64,000 bases of DNA, taken from NCBI GenBank assembly GCA_022497155.1, contig MU385740.1, positions 124,001 to 188,000 of the forward strand. Reading direction: 5' to 3'. The position numbers and the translations under genes were made by a program. The notes beneath the pieces were generated by a model. It saw only the letters and a program-made list of their open reading frames with translations. It had not been told where the DNA came from and did not search any database. Source of the DNA: Whalleya microplaca (taxonomy: Eukaryota; Ascomycota; Sordariomycetes; Xylariales; Xylariaceae). How positions within the stretch are numbered: the first letter of the stretch is position 1; each line of letters starts with the position of its first letter. Positions 45,529-56,852 of the stretch are shown piece by piece.

Positions 45529-46305
45529 ATGTCTAAACCACAAGCCCAAGGAAAGCTTACAGGGAGCAACGTGCTCATCATTGGCGGATCAAGCGGTATT
45601 GGTTTCGCCGTCGCTAAAGCCAGCTTAGGCGAAGGCGCCAATGTCACTCTAGCCTCCTCACAAGAGTCGCGTCTTACATTTGCAGTCAATCGGCTCAGAG
45701 CTCAGTACCCGACCACACAGGTTGAAGGCAAGATCTGCAACATCGGCAACTCAGACGATCTGGAGAGTAACCTTGCGGCTCTCTTCGCCGGATTTAAGGA
45801 TCCGATCGATCACATCGTCTTCACGGCCGGTGACGCCCTTGCCGTAGGCCCTGTGTCCGAGTTCAGCGCCGCAGCTATCACCCAGGCGGGCGTCGTTCGC
45901 TTCCTAGCGCCGCTGCTCCTGGCCAAATACGCAGCGCGACATCTCCGGCCCGGCCATGTCTCGTCTCTGACTCTGACGGGCGCCACCGTCGCACAAAAGC
46001 CCCAACCGGGCTGGGTCGTCCCGGCTGCCTACGGGGCCGCATTGGAGGGGATTGTGCGTGGCCTAGCCCTGGACCTCAAACCGGCCCGCGTCAATGCCGT
46101 GTGCCCTGGGGCCGTAATGACTGAGCTCTGGAACCCCATGCCGGCTGAGATGCGAAAGCAGACCTGGGAGGCGATTGCGCGGGGTCACACCACAGGTCGT
46201 ATGGGAGAGCCCGAGGATGTCGCCGAAGCGTATGTCTACTTGATGAAGGATCGGAACTGCAGCGGAACTCTAGTCCACACAGATGGGGGGGTATTGGTGA
46301 TGTAA
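45529..46305 (+). CDS. Atypical short-chain dehydrogenase 3 (YxxxK lysine absent)
   Basis: Intronless, 258 aa. Rossmann motif NVLIIGGSSGIG near residues 15-26, then ANVTLASSQESRL; the SSQ after strand two favours NADP(H). IDHIVFTAGD stands in the NAG position. In the catalytic region the sequence reads LTLTGATVAQ...WVVPAAYGAALEGIVRG. The tyrosine is present, but the lysine three residues later is a leucine-flanked position (Y-G-A-A-L), so the normal YxxxK proton relay is missing. The remainder is typical: DLKPARVNAVCPGAVMTELW and GTLVHTDGG. The protein may be a non-canonical reductase, use another residue, or act as a dehydratase- or cyclase-like helper. Similar Lys-less SDRs occur in fungal clusters. 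It is the last gene on this side of the cluster. Confidence 0.9.
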   Translation: MSKPQAQGKLTGSNVLIIGGSSGIGFAVAKASLGEGANVTLASSQESRLTFAVNRLRAQYPTTQVEGKICNIGNSDDLESNLAALFAGFKDPIDHIVFTAGDALAVGPVSEFSAAAITQAGVVRFLAPLLLAKYAARHLRPGHVSSLTLTGATVAQKPQPGWVVPAAYGAALEGIVRGLALDLKPARVNAVCPGAVMTELWNPMPAEMRKQTWEAIARGHTTGRMGEPEDVAEAYVYLMKDRNCSGTLVHTDGGVLVM

Positions 46306-49300
46306 CGCGCTGTGCACCAGCTGAAAGCCATCCTTTGAAAAATCCAAGCTGAATATTTGAGGTGAATTATTAGGAGGTTTTTCGCTGCCACGAATGTATC
46401 CTGTTGAAAGTTGTTCTCATACCCCACCTCAATGGAACATTGCATATAGAACATCACAAGATCGTATAGTTGAATTAACGATGTATTCATCTCATCTGGC
46501 ACATAATTCGAATCCAGAAAATGATTATATGTCTGCCCTGCCTAGATCAAACATGCTCCACGGCAGAAACGGGGCATCATAAGGAGAGACGTTTTGAATG
46601 CTAGGTTTCTAAAAAGCTACAATTCGTATTCTTATATCTATAAAATCGAGGTATCTCGAGAAGCAGTTTTTGGTTCCGGATGGCCAATCAAGCCTCCAAC
46701 GATGGCAATAGATAATCCTTGGCACAATCATCTTGTTCAGATGGTCGCCATATTGAAAGGCCTCGTGAATTATCTCGTAGATACTGTTTTCGCTCCGCAT
46801 TGATCTGAGACGATGGCGTCTAACCAGAGCTTAGTGATATTACAAACCTCAATTGTTTGCAGAAGGATATACTGAAGAGCAAAAATGTCCCCTGCAAGAA
46901 GCAGCTTGCCAACAATCTTTCAGTGGTGACCTGGAGGCCAGGCGAGTTAGTAAAGCTCTTATTCCGAGAATCTCCGGAAAGAACAAAAACTACGATATCA
47001 CGAAAAAAGAAAAAGAATTAGGAACGACCTAACACTTGAGACATGTTCCCATCGGCTAGAATCGAACCCGGACCCTCAAGGTGCAATGTCAAGACGCTAC
47101 ACCATTGAGAATCGAACCCAAACCCTTAAGGTTCGCAGTTGAGTAGGACCCGGAAGCCCCGCTGCTACACCACAAGAGAGTGAATTCTGTTACAGGTACG
47201 GATTTTATTAGGCCTTATAAATTCTACTCCCTGGGTCGGCCCTAAGTCGGCCCTGGTGGTTTATAGCGTTTGCGTCAATTCAATACAAGTTGTTAAGATA
47301 CGCCCTATAGGGCTGAGGATATAGTCCTACGTATGGCCAGCCGCCGATATATGTACGTATGTTCCTGGCTTAGATATGGAAAAGCAAATTCTTCATATCA
47401 AACTCTATTTCACCGAATATAGGTAATACGTACTCGGGTGCGGAGTAATTATATCCTTTGTTGAGTCTATCAAGCTCGTCGGAAGTTTTCCGAAGCTTTC
47501 CAGCAAACACCTTCTCCCCGACCTCTCGACATGCCGGTACTTAATGATTATTGCGGATGCCTTATTAGGATTGCCAATTCCGTGGCGTATCTTGTATTCG
47601 GCTATACGAAAGATGCCGCGAGAAGTAGTGTTGGTGATCTTGGGTTGGCAGTTAATAGAGCGTTGCGTTCAATTCTGCATATGGCGCCCCACTACATGTT
47701 CTCTAACCAATCACTTCCTATGTGCATCGAAATGAATCATCGCCAAAAGTGGCACGTAGCACGGGTAGGATCTCTTCAAGATCCCCTTGTCTTTTACCTA
47801 TTCGAGGAGAAGAGGCACACTGAAACACAATTTGTAATACGAGAAACTACGATGTATATCCAGGTTCCAATAGAAAATTGACAGTCAGCCAAGAAATATG
47901 TAGTTCTGCCGAGTTATGCAAAGAGATATATATAGATGTAATAGTAACTTGATGTTGGGGGAAAGGAGGGGGTGGCGGCTCAGCTGTTCGAACCATGTCT
48001 CTTAAGCTTCTGTATAAGAGACTTCCGATATGGCACTATTGGATTGATCGTTAGGCAAATAGTAGGTGACATAAGGGGCTCTCAATGAAAGCGATTGGTT
48101 ACGCGTATCAATGATAGTCAAGACTGCCATTCAGCTTTAATATAACCATATGTGTGTGATACACCCCTCATAAGCATGTTGTGAATATTTCTCTAGGCTA
48201 ACGTCAAACTCCATAGCAAGTCAACTACATGACGAACATGTCTTATAGTTAGGATAGATCTAACAGCTATGGTAGGCTGACAGAAGATTGAACTGACCGA
48301 ATAAATTAATATTCTAATATTTAGGTTTGAAGATTCAATATTAGCAAAGAAATCGGTATCAAGATCTTGGGTTCTTAGTCTATCTTCTCCAACAATAATT
48401 AACCTTATCATGAATCGTAAATATTGGAGAGTCCACTCCATACTTCTTACATTCGTCAAGGATTGGTCTGCAATGAAGGTATTATTAACTATTATTTTGC
48501 AGGTAATATAGCAATGGAATCCTGTCGCGTCTGTTTTTTGATATATCCGCGATTCTACCTGTCAATTATAGAACATATACTTCCTAGCTTTTTGTATAAG
48601 AACATATCCATGCGTTGCATTAAGTACGCAGTGAACTTATGTCGTGCTAGACGTGTAAGCCTATTTCTAGCGAGATAGGCTATGATCGTATGCAGCCAAT
48701 ATAGAAAATATGATCGGATTGGCTGCCTGTTTCAGGGACCCGAACTTGCCATTCACACGTAATACGCCTAGAGGCGTAGGGAAACCTTATTATTTTAGAG
48801 CGTATGATGTTATGTAGGCGAAACACCAAAGTACATGTAGTCCAGTGTTCGTAAAGGAGGGTTAACTCAGTTATATTACTTGTAAGCACTACAATGTCGC
48901 AAATTCATGGGTTTTGGTTCTATATATTAGAGGAATGTGGCTATGTCCTAAGACGGCATGACACTATTTATACGAAGTTCACGTTAATCAAACCTGCTTA
49001 ATGTGTTGATCTCCTTACTCAGTGCTGATTCACCTTGCAGATCACAGGATGCTTTAGTGCTGTGTAAGATGCCAGTTCCATAGGGTTACTTCGATGCTGT
49101 GTAGCACTCTAAGTAAAATTTTCATTGCACGAATGTGCCCCGTCGCCCTATGTCCCGTCGCCCTGCGCACCTTGGCCCGACGCTAAGATCTTACTGTTGG
49201 ACGGGAATGTGATGATAGGCTCGTATGTGGAGGTGATGTACATGTTATGGTGAGATCGAACCAATCAGCATTCAATGCCCTCCTAATAAACGCCCTATAA

Positions 49301-49886
49301 GCAGCATTCGGCAGATGTCCGCAGCGGAAATAATGTAACCTTGCTCACATGGCTAGAGAGCTGTGCCCGTCAACTGAGTCGTAGCTCCCACGCCGCAATT
49401 GCTATTTCCATGCCGCTACTATCATCAAAGTAGCGTTGAGGTGGAGACGGCATCATAATCTCCAAGCAGAACTTTATTTAAGCCCCTGAGCCCTCGATAA
49501 CACAGATGTGGTAGGGCTGACTTTTTTAACTTCAAAGCGTCATATATAATATAGAGGGTCCCGATCGGTGAAAATACTCACTAAACGCCCTGAACCCCAG
49601 ACCCCATACCCCATACCCCATACTCCATATCTATCAGCCACAGCCACCACAGCACGAATATGTTTCGTTCACAACAATAATCACAACTCTGGATATAGAT
49701 TCAAATTGCTGTAATAAGCCCATATTATCATCCCATCTAGCAATACCAAGCTAAAAGATGCCCCTAGTTGTCCATTCCCTTCTCATGAATTCAAGCTCTA
49801 TCGGGATGCCCCCAACAACAACCGACACCATGCTGAACCGCGAGATATCCCTTTAACCACACGTTGAATCTGCCGTCCCCTGAAGC
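46306..49886. other. 3.6-kb gene-free region right of the cluster
   Basis: No intact gene. The dimeric tRNA-like element (47045-47178) is the clearest structure. A frame at about 47540-47735 looks faintly like one transmembrane segment of a rhodopsin-domain protein but has no continuation. Around 49578-49640 there is a short CCCCATA-type simple repeat. The last few hundred bases are the promoter of rhodopsin-domain protein 2. Confidence 0.5.
47003..47178 (-). ncRNA. Dimeric tRNA-like (SINE-like) Pol III unit
   Basis: On the minus strand, two A-box/B-box pairs lie in tandem. The A-box-like TGGTGTAGCAGC (47172-47161) is followed by B-box GGTTCGATTCT (47118-47108), then TGGTGTAGCGTC (47104-47093) and GGTTCGATTCT (47068-47058). 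A T-rich run on the same strand (plus-strand A tract 47003-47015) follows, as a Pol III terminator would. Neither unit folds into a full cloverleaf by eye: stems are short or mismatched. I read it as a decayed tRNA-derived element, not as a functional tRNA gene. Confidence 0.5.
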
Positions 49887-51287
49887 ATGGCGGCCTACGG
49901 CCCAACTCAAGTCATACCCGTCTATTCCAGCCTCTTAGCTGTCAGTGTAGTGCTCACGGGCCTGCGCCTGTGGGTCCGTATGTGGTATACGCGAAGCGTC
50001 ATCGGCGCCGACGACATCGTTATGGTTGTTGGTATGCTTTTTGTGTCAGCATTAACGTTAGTAGCACCTGCTATCATTTATTGCCCTTTTTGTCCATTTC
50101 TAGGAGCAGTAACCCCCTGTTTAGAATTGTCAGAAGTTCAAACGTTCCGATGACAGGTCTTATAACTCCTGTTAATCCTACCAGCCGTCTAGAAAGAGAA
50201 AATACTGACTCTAGCTGCTGCAGTGGTATGCAAATATGGAACTCATTATATGGTACTGGCGGCAATATAGTTGACCCAAACGATAAGGAGCAGGCCATCA
50301 GATCTATGCATATCGACTGGACGATGCCCCTGCTCGAGCCCATAGCCTTCGGCCTAATCAAACTGTCTCTATTACTCTTTTACCGTCGCATATTCGGTGT
50401 ATGGGAACACTTTCGGCTTGTGAACAGTATATTGATTGGCTTGATAATCGCTTGGGCCGCCTCGTTCTTCATGGCAATGCTTTTCATTTGCCATACCGAC
50501 TTCGAACTTCTGTGGAGGCTAGATCCGCAACCTGCACGGGACCATTGCAACAGGAGGGGGTTGCAGCTATTTGCTTTCGCCATAACGAGCGTCATCACCG
50601 ATATACTAGTCGTTGGGCTGCCGATCTTTTTTATAGGGAGATTGCAAATGCCAAAACGCAAAAAATTCGCAACCGCTGTTGTATTTGCCCTTGGGTTTGC
50701 GTGAGTGCATTATAGAGAACACTAGCAGCTGCAAACTTACTAACATGTGTCATTGTGAATAGATCGACTGGCGCTTGTATCTTAAGGCTTCTGTATGTTA
50801 GTGCAGCATTCTCAGTGGGTCGTCTTGAGTTTGCATTCAAACCAGGGCCAGGAGAAACTAAAGCAGCCTCACGGATCTTCAAAACCTTAAATCCGACCTT
50901 CTTGACAATGGGTACGTGTTCCTCATCCCTTTCTTTCTGTTTTCAACAGTTTTGAGAATTTGAGCTGCCTTTTCGGAAGGGGCATGGACTGACGCTGGAT
51001 CGCGTATAGTGGAATTGTGCCTCGGAACCTGGGGCGCAAATCTCCCGGCTCTTTCTCCGCTCATGCGGAGCGTCCACCCGTTGCATCTAGCAAGCAACGT
51101 ATACAGGATGACTAGATCACGATTGTCCTCAACGACTACAAGGCAGCGCACTCAAGGTACTCAGGCTACTCAAGGTAGCCAGCTACCCGACAGTCACGAT
51201 ACAGCACCTATTATCATGAATCGACTGGACTCGGCTAAATATAGTTCAAATAATACTGCCTCGATAAGCAGCATGTCTGCATGTTAA
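49887..51287 (+). CDS. PTH11-like rhodopsin-domain integral membrane protein 2
   Basis: Seven-helix membrane protein of the same fungal family as the gene at 14803-16122, but not a close copy. Exons 49887-50056, 50224-50700, 50763-50911 and 51010-51287 give 357 aa. Motifs: the first helix with VLTGLRLWVRM, the RSVIGADDIVMVVGM segment, LEPIAFGLIKLSLLLFYRRIFG, CHTDFELLWRLD and DHCNRRGLQLFAFAIT in the loop, ITDILVVGLPIFFIGRLQM, and TFLTMVELCLGTWGANLPALSPLMRS before a Ser/Thr-rich tail. The first intron is longer than average (167 bases) and uses the GTTAGT donor; a nearer GTATGC donor does not give an open frame. The segment between helices 2 and 3 is shorter than usual for the family, so this splice is the least certain part. 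Confidence 0.82.
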
Positions 51288-52869
51288 CGAAAGCCAGTAT
51301 CGCCGGTATCATCGATGGTCATGCCATTTACAAGACGACACCTACTGTCTATCGACTAGGTAAATCGAAAGGGAAACAAAATAGGGGTATATCCCTCCTA
51401 GAGATTACATAATCAGCAGCCGAAATACCACATCCACCAAGGACATTCAAGTTAGCGCTACCTCCTAATGGGAAGCGTGTTGATGTAAGCTAAAAATTTC
51501 TCACCGGATCTCTCTTCCTTGAGCCTCATAGTCCTGAGCAGTCTAAGCAGATGCCGTGGCAGACGCCTTCGTACAGATCCATGATATTCTACAAGAGGAT
51601 TGCATTAAACACTCACACGCCCTCCTACTAAGCCTATTTGATTAATGCTCGGTCTGACATTAATTCGCAGTAGCTTCCTTTGTTCCTTAGATTTAACCCA
51701 TGAGCAACTAGAGATACCTCTACATACTTGGCACGTGCGGCATTGGGGGCTTCGCACATCGCCATCCAAGAATATCGAAAGAATGTGTAGAATACTGCCC
51801 AGGGCTAACATTGGAAAGGATGCTATCGGGGCAACATTGGGCCGGCCATCAAGTACTTATCTACCGCCAGGGCGTGTGTTAGTGAGAAGGTTATCAGGTA
51901 AGCGGATATGAGGCAAATTGCAGTACGGCGTATTAGAGTTGATTTGCAACTAACTATGAGAATATAACTCGGTATGGCTAGGTAGTGAGTACTCGGCCTT
52001 AAACCCAAAGTTCATAGAGACTTCACCCGGAAATACCCAACAACGCGACTGCTTCATGTTTTCCTCTTCTGTAGCATAGCGGTAAAAGTGAAGTTAAATG
52101 CTTTCAAAGCGCTTATTTAGCTGAAGTCATTTTAGGTTGATACTGAACTATTCACTTAACGATGTTCATCAATTGACTTAATTACATAGTAACTGAAATC
52201 GGTTTAATGGAGTACACTGGGATCCGATATTGAGATGTGCAGTAGGATAGCAGGAATGATTCAGGCCAGCTGCTCAGCTCTTGATATTATGTATGTTAGA
52301 GATGCTCCTTGACGAGACTCTGTGGTCTAGACCAATGGTAGAGGGTGAGATGTACGTATATCATACGTAATCATTCACTAGAACGACGGGTTTAAAGCCA
52401 CAACCAAGATTCAAGCCCTATAAGCGGCATACGGGGTTCATTACCTACATAAGCCTGCTATGGGTATAAGGATTATTGCTTCCAAATTGATAGTTTATAA
52501 TAATGACTATATTAATGACTATCGCCGAGGTTTGAACGCAATTAACCAGTGGCTGCTACCTATGCTTTTGATGGACTCGCTGACAATCTCGGATAGCTGT
52601 ACTGCTTTAGGTGGTCATGATGAGTGCTGCTGTTACTGTTAAGAGTTACCACCTTGCGCACTTTGCCCTTAACATTGCCGAACGGGGTCGCAAAACATTG
52701 AAATAAAATTTAGAACAGCTAATATAAATACTTCAAAAGATCGGAATTGAAGTAATTGAAATGGGTTGAAAGAGGGCCAAAAAACATATAACACCAGGGA
52801 TTCGCTGGTCGTCACCGACCCAACTACTAATCCGGCGGTATCTAGCTTATCTAGGGCAGAGCGGACAGG
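51288..52869. other. Gene-free region left of the transposon block
   Basis: About 1.6 kb of AT-leaning sequence with short, unsupported frames. I see no conserved protein, RNA or repeat. Confidence 0.5.
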
Positions 52870-52900
52870 CAGGTGGAGTCAGCAAAAAGCCGCACAGCCA
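52870..52900 (+). repeat. Left 31-bp terminal inverted repeat
   Basis: Perfect reverse complement of 56853-56883. It is GC-richer than the interior it borders. Confidence 0.93.
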
Positions 52901-52919
52901 ATTCAACCCTTACATACTA

Positions 52920-53390
52920 GCCCACCTAAAACTCCCTCCCTTTTTCCCTAAAACTCCCCCCTCTCCACTTAGTATAGCGCCATCATACGCTGGCATAGGT
53001 AACCTCTCAGATTAGTATGTAGATCAGTGTCGATTAGTAAAATTGTAATATACCTAGTTATTTTATATTTTATTCACATTAATTATAATTATAGCTTTTT
53101 TTAACACTCGCTATTTATAATAACTACTTCTTTATATAAATAATTAGCTATTATAGTATTTTTTATATCGACTAATTATATAATTTAACGTTATTTAAAT
53201 ACTGCTAATATAAAAATACCATTAAATAATAATACGCGTTAAATGTTTTTAGCGCGTATAATATTTACATATACGTAATACATTTTATCTATATATAAAT
53301 CTGGAGGGGTACTTATATTAGCGGCATACTTTAATATTAAATAAAAAAGGGGGGAGTTTTAAGAAAAAAGGAAGGGAGTTTTAAGTGGGC
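52920..53390. mobile_element. Nested MITE-like element flanked by TA
   Basis: About 470 bases bounded by inverted repeats of about 43 bases. Left arm 52920-52962 begins GCCCACCTAAAACTCCCTCC and right arm 53348-53390 is its near reverse complement; both are flanked by TA, the target duplication of Tc1/mariner-type elements. The arms differ at about four positions, each C on the left against T when the right arm is read in reverse complement. The interior is AT-rich and non-coding. Confidence 0.7.
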
Positions 53391-54540
53391 TATTATATAT
53401 AACAATTTCGCTTAGTTTTAAAAAGCCGTAATTACGTTATAACGTTAGCAGTTATTAAATTAAAAATTTTAGCAATTAATCTCAGATAGTTATTTTATAT
53501 ATATCTAAATTTTTTAAGTTTAATTACGTTATTTCGTACTATAATTACGTTATAACATTTAATAATAGATTTTTTACATTATAATACCTTTACCCGCGTA
53601 AAAATGCGTGAAATCGTTTAAATAAATAAAGAAAAAAAACTCGGCATAACTAATAAAGAAATTTTTAAATTTTACGGCGTTTTAAATAAGTCCGGTTATG
53701 AAATACTTAAAAATCGGCGCGTTAACGCGATCCTTTTAAATTTAAAAAATTAAGCTACCTCACATTATTTAAATCTTAACTCGCGGACCGTTTATAACGA
53801 CTACCGAGTTACCGATAAACGCGGAATTAAGCGTAAATTTATTAATTATAATAAAAAGCTTATCAAGCATTACTTTTAGTAAAATTTATAAAATACGCGC
53901 CGCGGTAAATAGTATTAAGTGGTTAATAAATTAGGGGTTAATAAAAAACTCTTTATTAATATTATTAAATACTATATAAAGCTATATAATATAAGCAATA
54001 TACGGGTGTATTAAACTAATTTATATTGGGAAAAAAAAAGGAGGGATTTTTCTTAACTAATTATTACTATGTTATATATAGTTAAACTAGCTTATTTTAT
54101 TTTATTTTATTTTACATGGTCCGTGCGCATGTCCCCCGGGGCAACACGCATCACTATATTTCTTTTATTTTAAAGCAAAAAAAATAAAATTAAATGCTTT
54201 AATTACTCGAGCTCGAGTCGATTATATTAAGTATAAAATTTAAAGGAAATAATTTAATAATAAAGCTATACGGCGGAATTATTTCTTTATTAACGAGATT
54301 TATTTCGGCTATTAACTATTATATTGCGGCCGCGTAATTTATAAACTAGTTAAAAAAAACGCCTAGTGAAATGTGAATTTTTAAAAAAAAATTAAAAAAA
54401 TAACGCTAATAAAAAGCTAAAAACCGTAAGGCACGCGGAAAGCAGCTATTAGTTTACGCTATTAAAATTATAAGCTATAATTATAAAAGCCTTTTTTTTA
54501 TAAGATTTTTAATAACGTTATAAAGAAAATAACTTTATAA

Positions 54541-55001
54541 TGTGTTAAAACAAGGTATTAAAGTAAAGCGAAAGTGAGATATTAAGTTAAAAATAAATAT
54601 ATATAGCTATTAAAGCTATTTATGTGTGTAATTATATAACTATTTAGTGATATTTATTATAAAAAAGTGAAGGAGATGTGAGAGAAAAGGTCAGCTAAAT
54701 ATATGTTAGGCTTATAGCTATGCACACTTACACACCCTGTGGCTGCGCCACAGGTGTGTGGCTAAGGAGGTGGCACAGCCACCTCTCTCTATATATATAG
54801 CTATAGCTTCACTTATATATAAATAGCTTAAATTATTAATTATATAAATATAAACCTCACAATATAAGTATGTGATTTATTGTAAATTGCCCTATGGAGT
54901 GCCCTATAAATACCCTGTGGAGTGCTTTATAACGTGGCTTTAGGGGGTTTTTAGTGGCTTTTAAGCTGCTATTAATACCCGTAATCCCTTGCCTTATTAT
55001 A
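54541..55001 (+). repeat. LTR-like direct repeat, copy 1 (with a 160-bp insertion)
   Basis: Matches 56059-56356 over about 300 bases (blocks such as GGTATTAAAGTAAAGC, AGCTATTAAAGCTATTTAT, TATAACGTGGCTTTAGGGGG, and TTAATACCCGTAATCCC). Copy 1 is interrupted at about 54703-54862 by extra sequence with two hairpins. Confidence 0.75.
54703..54862. other. Insertion with two GC-rich hairpins inside the direct repeat
   Basis: Absent from the second copy of the surrounding repeat. It contains two palindromes: CTGTGGCtgcGCCACAG at about 54737-54752 and GAGGTGGCacaGCCACCTC at 54767-54785. These are stem-loops in an otherwise AT-only landscape. It could be a small foldback element; no target duplication is clear. 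Confidence 0.5.
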
Positions 55002-55147
55002 TCCTTCCCTGATTTTTTAGCTAGCGTTTACGTAGCTGAAAAATCAAAAAAAAAAAAATGAAAATACGCCCCACACTTGAATGCCTAACCTTCAGATCTA
55101 AAAAAAAAAAAAAAAAAAAATTTCACCCCAAGGACCTTAGGGTAACA

Positions 55148-55500
55148 GGTCAAATAGCCACAGCTATCAGCAGCAGCAGTAGCAGGTCAGGTTAGGTGGC
55201 CATAGCTTACAGCAGATCAGCAGCAAGTCAGGTGACAGCAGGTGATAATAGGTCAGCTAGCCACAGCTAGCCACAGCTTTCAACAGGTCAGATAGCCACA
55301 GCTATCAGCAGCAGCAGGTTAGGTCAGGTGACCTCCCTATAAGCCTCCCTAGCAGCTGACAGCAGGTGATAACAGGTCAGCAGGTGACAGCAGGTCAGCA
55401 GGTGACAGCAGGTCAGCAGGTGACAGCAGGTCAGCAGGTCAGCAGGTGACAGCAGGTCAGCTAGCCACAGCTATTAGCAGCAGCAGCAGCTGACAGCCTC
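55148..55500 (+). repeat. GC-rich minisatellite, alternating CAGGTGACAG / CAGGTCAG units
   Basis: The core at about 55375-55470 holds roughly five 18-base units of CAGGTGACAG plus CAGGTCAG in tandem. Degenerate CAGCAGCAG, AGCCACAGCTATCAGCAGCAG and CAGGTCAG pieces extend on both sides. It lies between the two LTR-like direct repeats. Unlike everything around it, it keeps its CpA dinucleotides. Confidence 0.85.
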
Positions 55501-56058
55501 CTTTGCTGCTAAAGGCCTCCCTTGCTGCTGAAGGTGGCATTCAAGTAATGAGGTGTATCAGGGTGTGTAAAAAAGTGTCATCCGGTATCGTCGTCTATAT
55601 AAATTGTATACGGGTTAATAGCTGGCTATATCTAGCCATATACCAAGCATAATTAGCTTGTTACTGTTGCCTATATAAAATAGACAGGTTTATATATAAA
55701 AACATACGGTCTGGTGTCTCTGGTGTTATTACGCTCTGTGTTCCTAGTGTATAAAAAGAAAATTCGTAAATCGTAAGTAATAAGTGACGTAAATGTGATA
55801 TAAATAAAGTAGCTAGCTATCGATTATATAGCTTAGTTCGATTTATATAAAAGATAGGTGACTATCGGACGAAATAAAATAAAATGGTTTACGTACGACA
55901 TGTCGGATAAAAATAAAATAAGCTTAATAAAGTAAGATATACTTTAAGTAGCTATTGCTAGTGAATTTTATGCCTCCGTAACGTGTGATATAAAAGGACT
56001 ATTTTGCTCGATTAATTAAAAGGCAAGGAAGTCGAGGCCTGTCCGGGGGTAAGCTAAA

Positions 56059-56356
56059 TGTGTTAGGACAGGGTATTAAAGTAAAGCAAAAGTAAGATAT
56101 TAAGTCAAAAATGAGTGTATATAGCTATTAAAGCTATTTATATATATAATTATATAACTATTTAGTAATATCTATTATAAAAAAGTGAAGAAAATATAAA
56201 AAAAAAGGTTAGCTAAATATAGGTATGTGATTCACTGTAAATTGCCCTGTGAAGTGCTTTATGAATACCCTGTGAAGTGCTTTATAACGTGGCTTTAGGG
56301 GGCTTTTAGTGGCTTTTAAGCTGCTGTTAATACCCGTAATCCCCTGCCCCATTATA
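56059..56356 (+). repeat. LTR-like direct repeat, copy 2
   Basis: Second copy of 54541-55001 without the insertion; starts TGTGTTAGGACAGGG and ends near GCCCCA, compatible with TG...CA LTR ends. It keeps more G and C than copy 1 (GGACAGGG against AAACAAGG). No 5-bp duplication is certain. Confidence 0.7.
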
Positions 56357-56852
56357 ATAAATATATATTTAACTGCTTAAGCTTTTTTTAAAGCATTTTA
56401 AGGATTATTATGGCTATTAAGACTTTGTTTTATGGGAAAATGGTGACTTAAGTTACGGATTTATTAAAAATAACGTGGCTTATAAATAGAAAAAACGGAA
56501 TGGCTATAAATTTATCCGTAACGTTTATAATTTACCTAAAACTAACTGGATCGAGAGTTTTATTAAACGCTTTAAGTCTTATATTTGTAAATATTTTTTT
56601 AATGGAGAGGTATAATTAAAGGAATTGGTTTAAGAATTATAAAACGGGCTAAATTAAAAAAAAATTAACAATAATTTTAATTCTATGCTTTAGCGTTAAC
56701 GGGATATTCTTGACGCTAACGGATAACGTATTAATTACTAAATTAAAGCTGATCTGAAATTTTCAATTAAATAACTGCAATGGCTGATTTATAATGAATT
56801 GTTGAATAGAGGGTGTTGCTGTTGATGGACCTTAGAAATCTGTGGCTTTTGG

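Noticed and set aside
47045..47178. Ordinary tRNA gene(s)
   Set aside because: A and B boxes are present, but acceptor and T stems do not pair properly and spacing is wrong for a cloverleaf; kept only as a tRNA-like element.
47531..47881. Possible protein or rhodopsin-domain fragment
   Set aside because: One segment (IIADALLGLPIPW) looks like a membrane helix of that family, but nothing before or after continues it.
55148..55500. CRISPR-like array
   Set aside because: Units are directly abutting with no unique spacers, and this is a fungal genome; it is a minisatellite.
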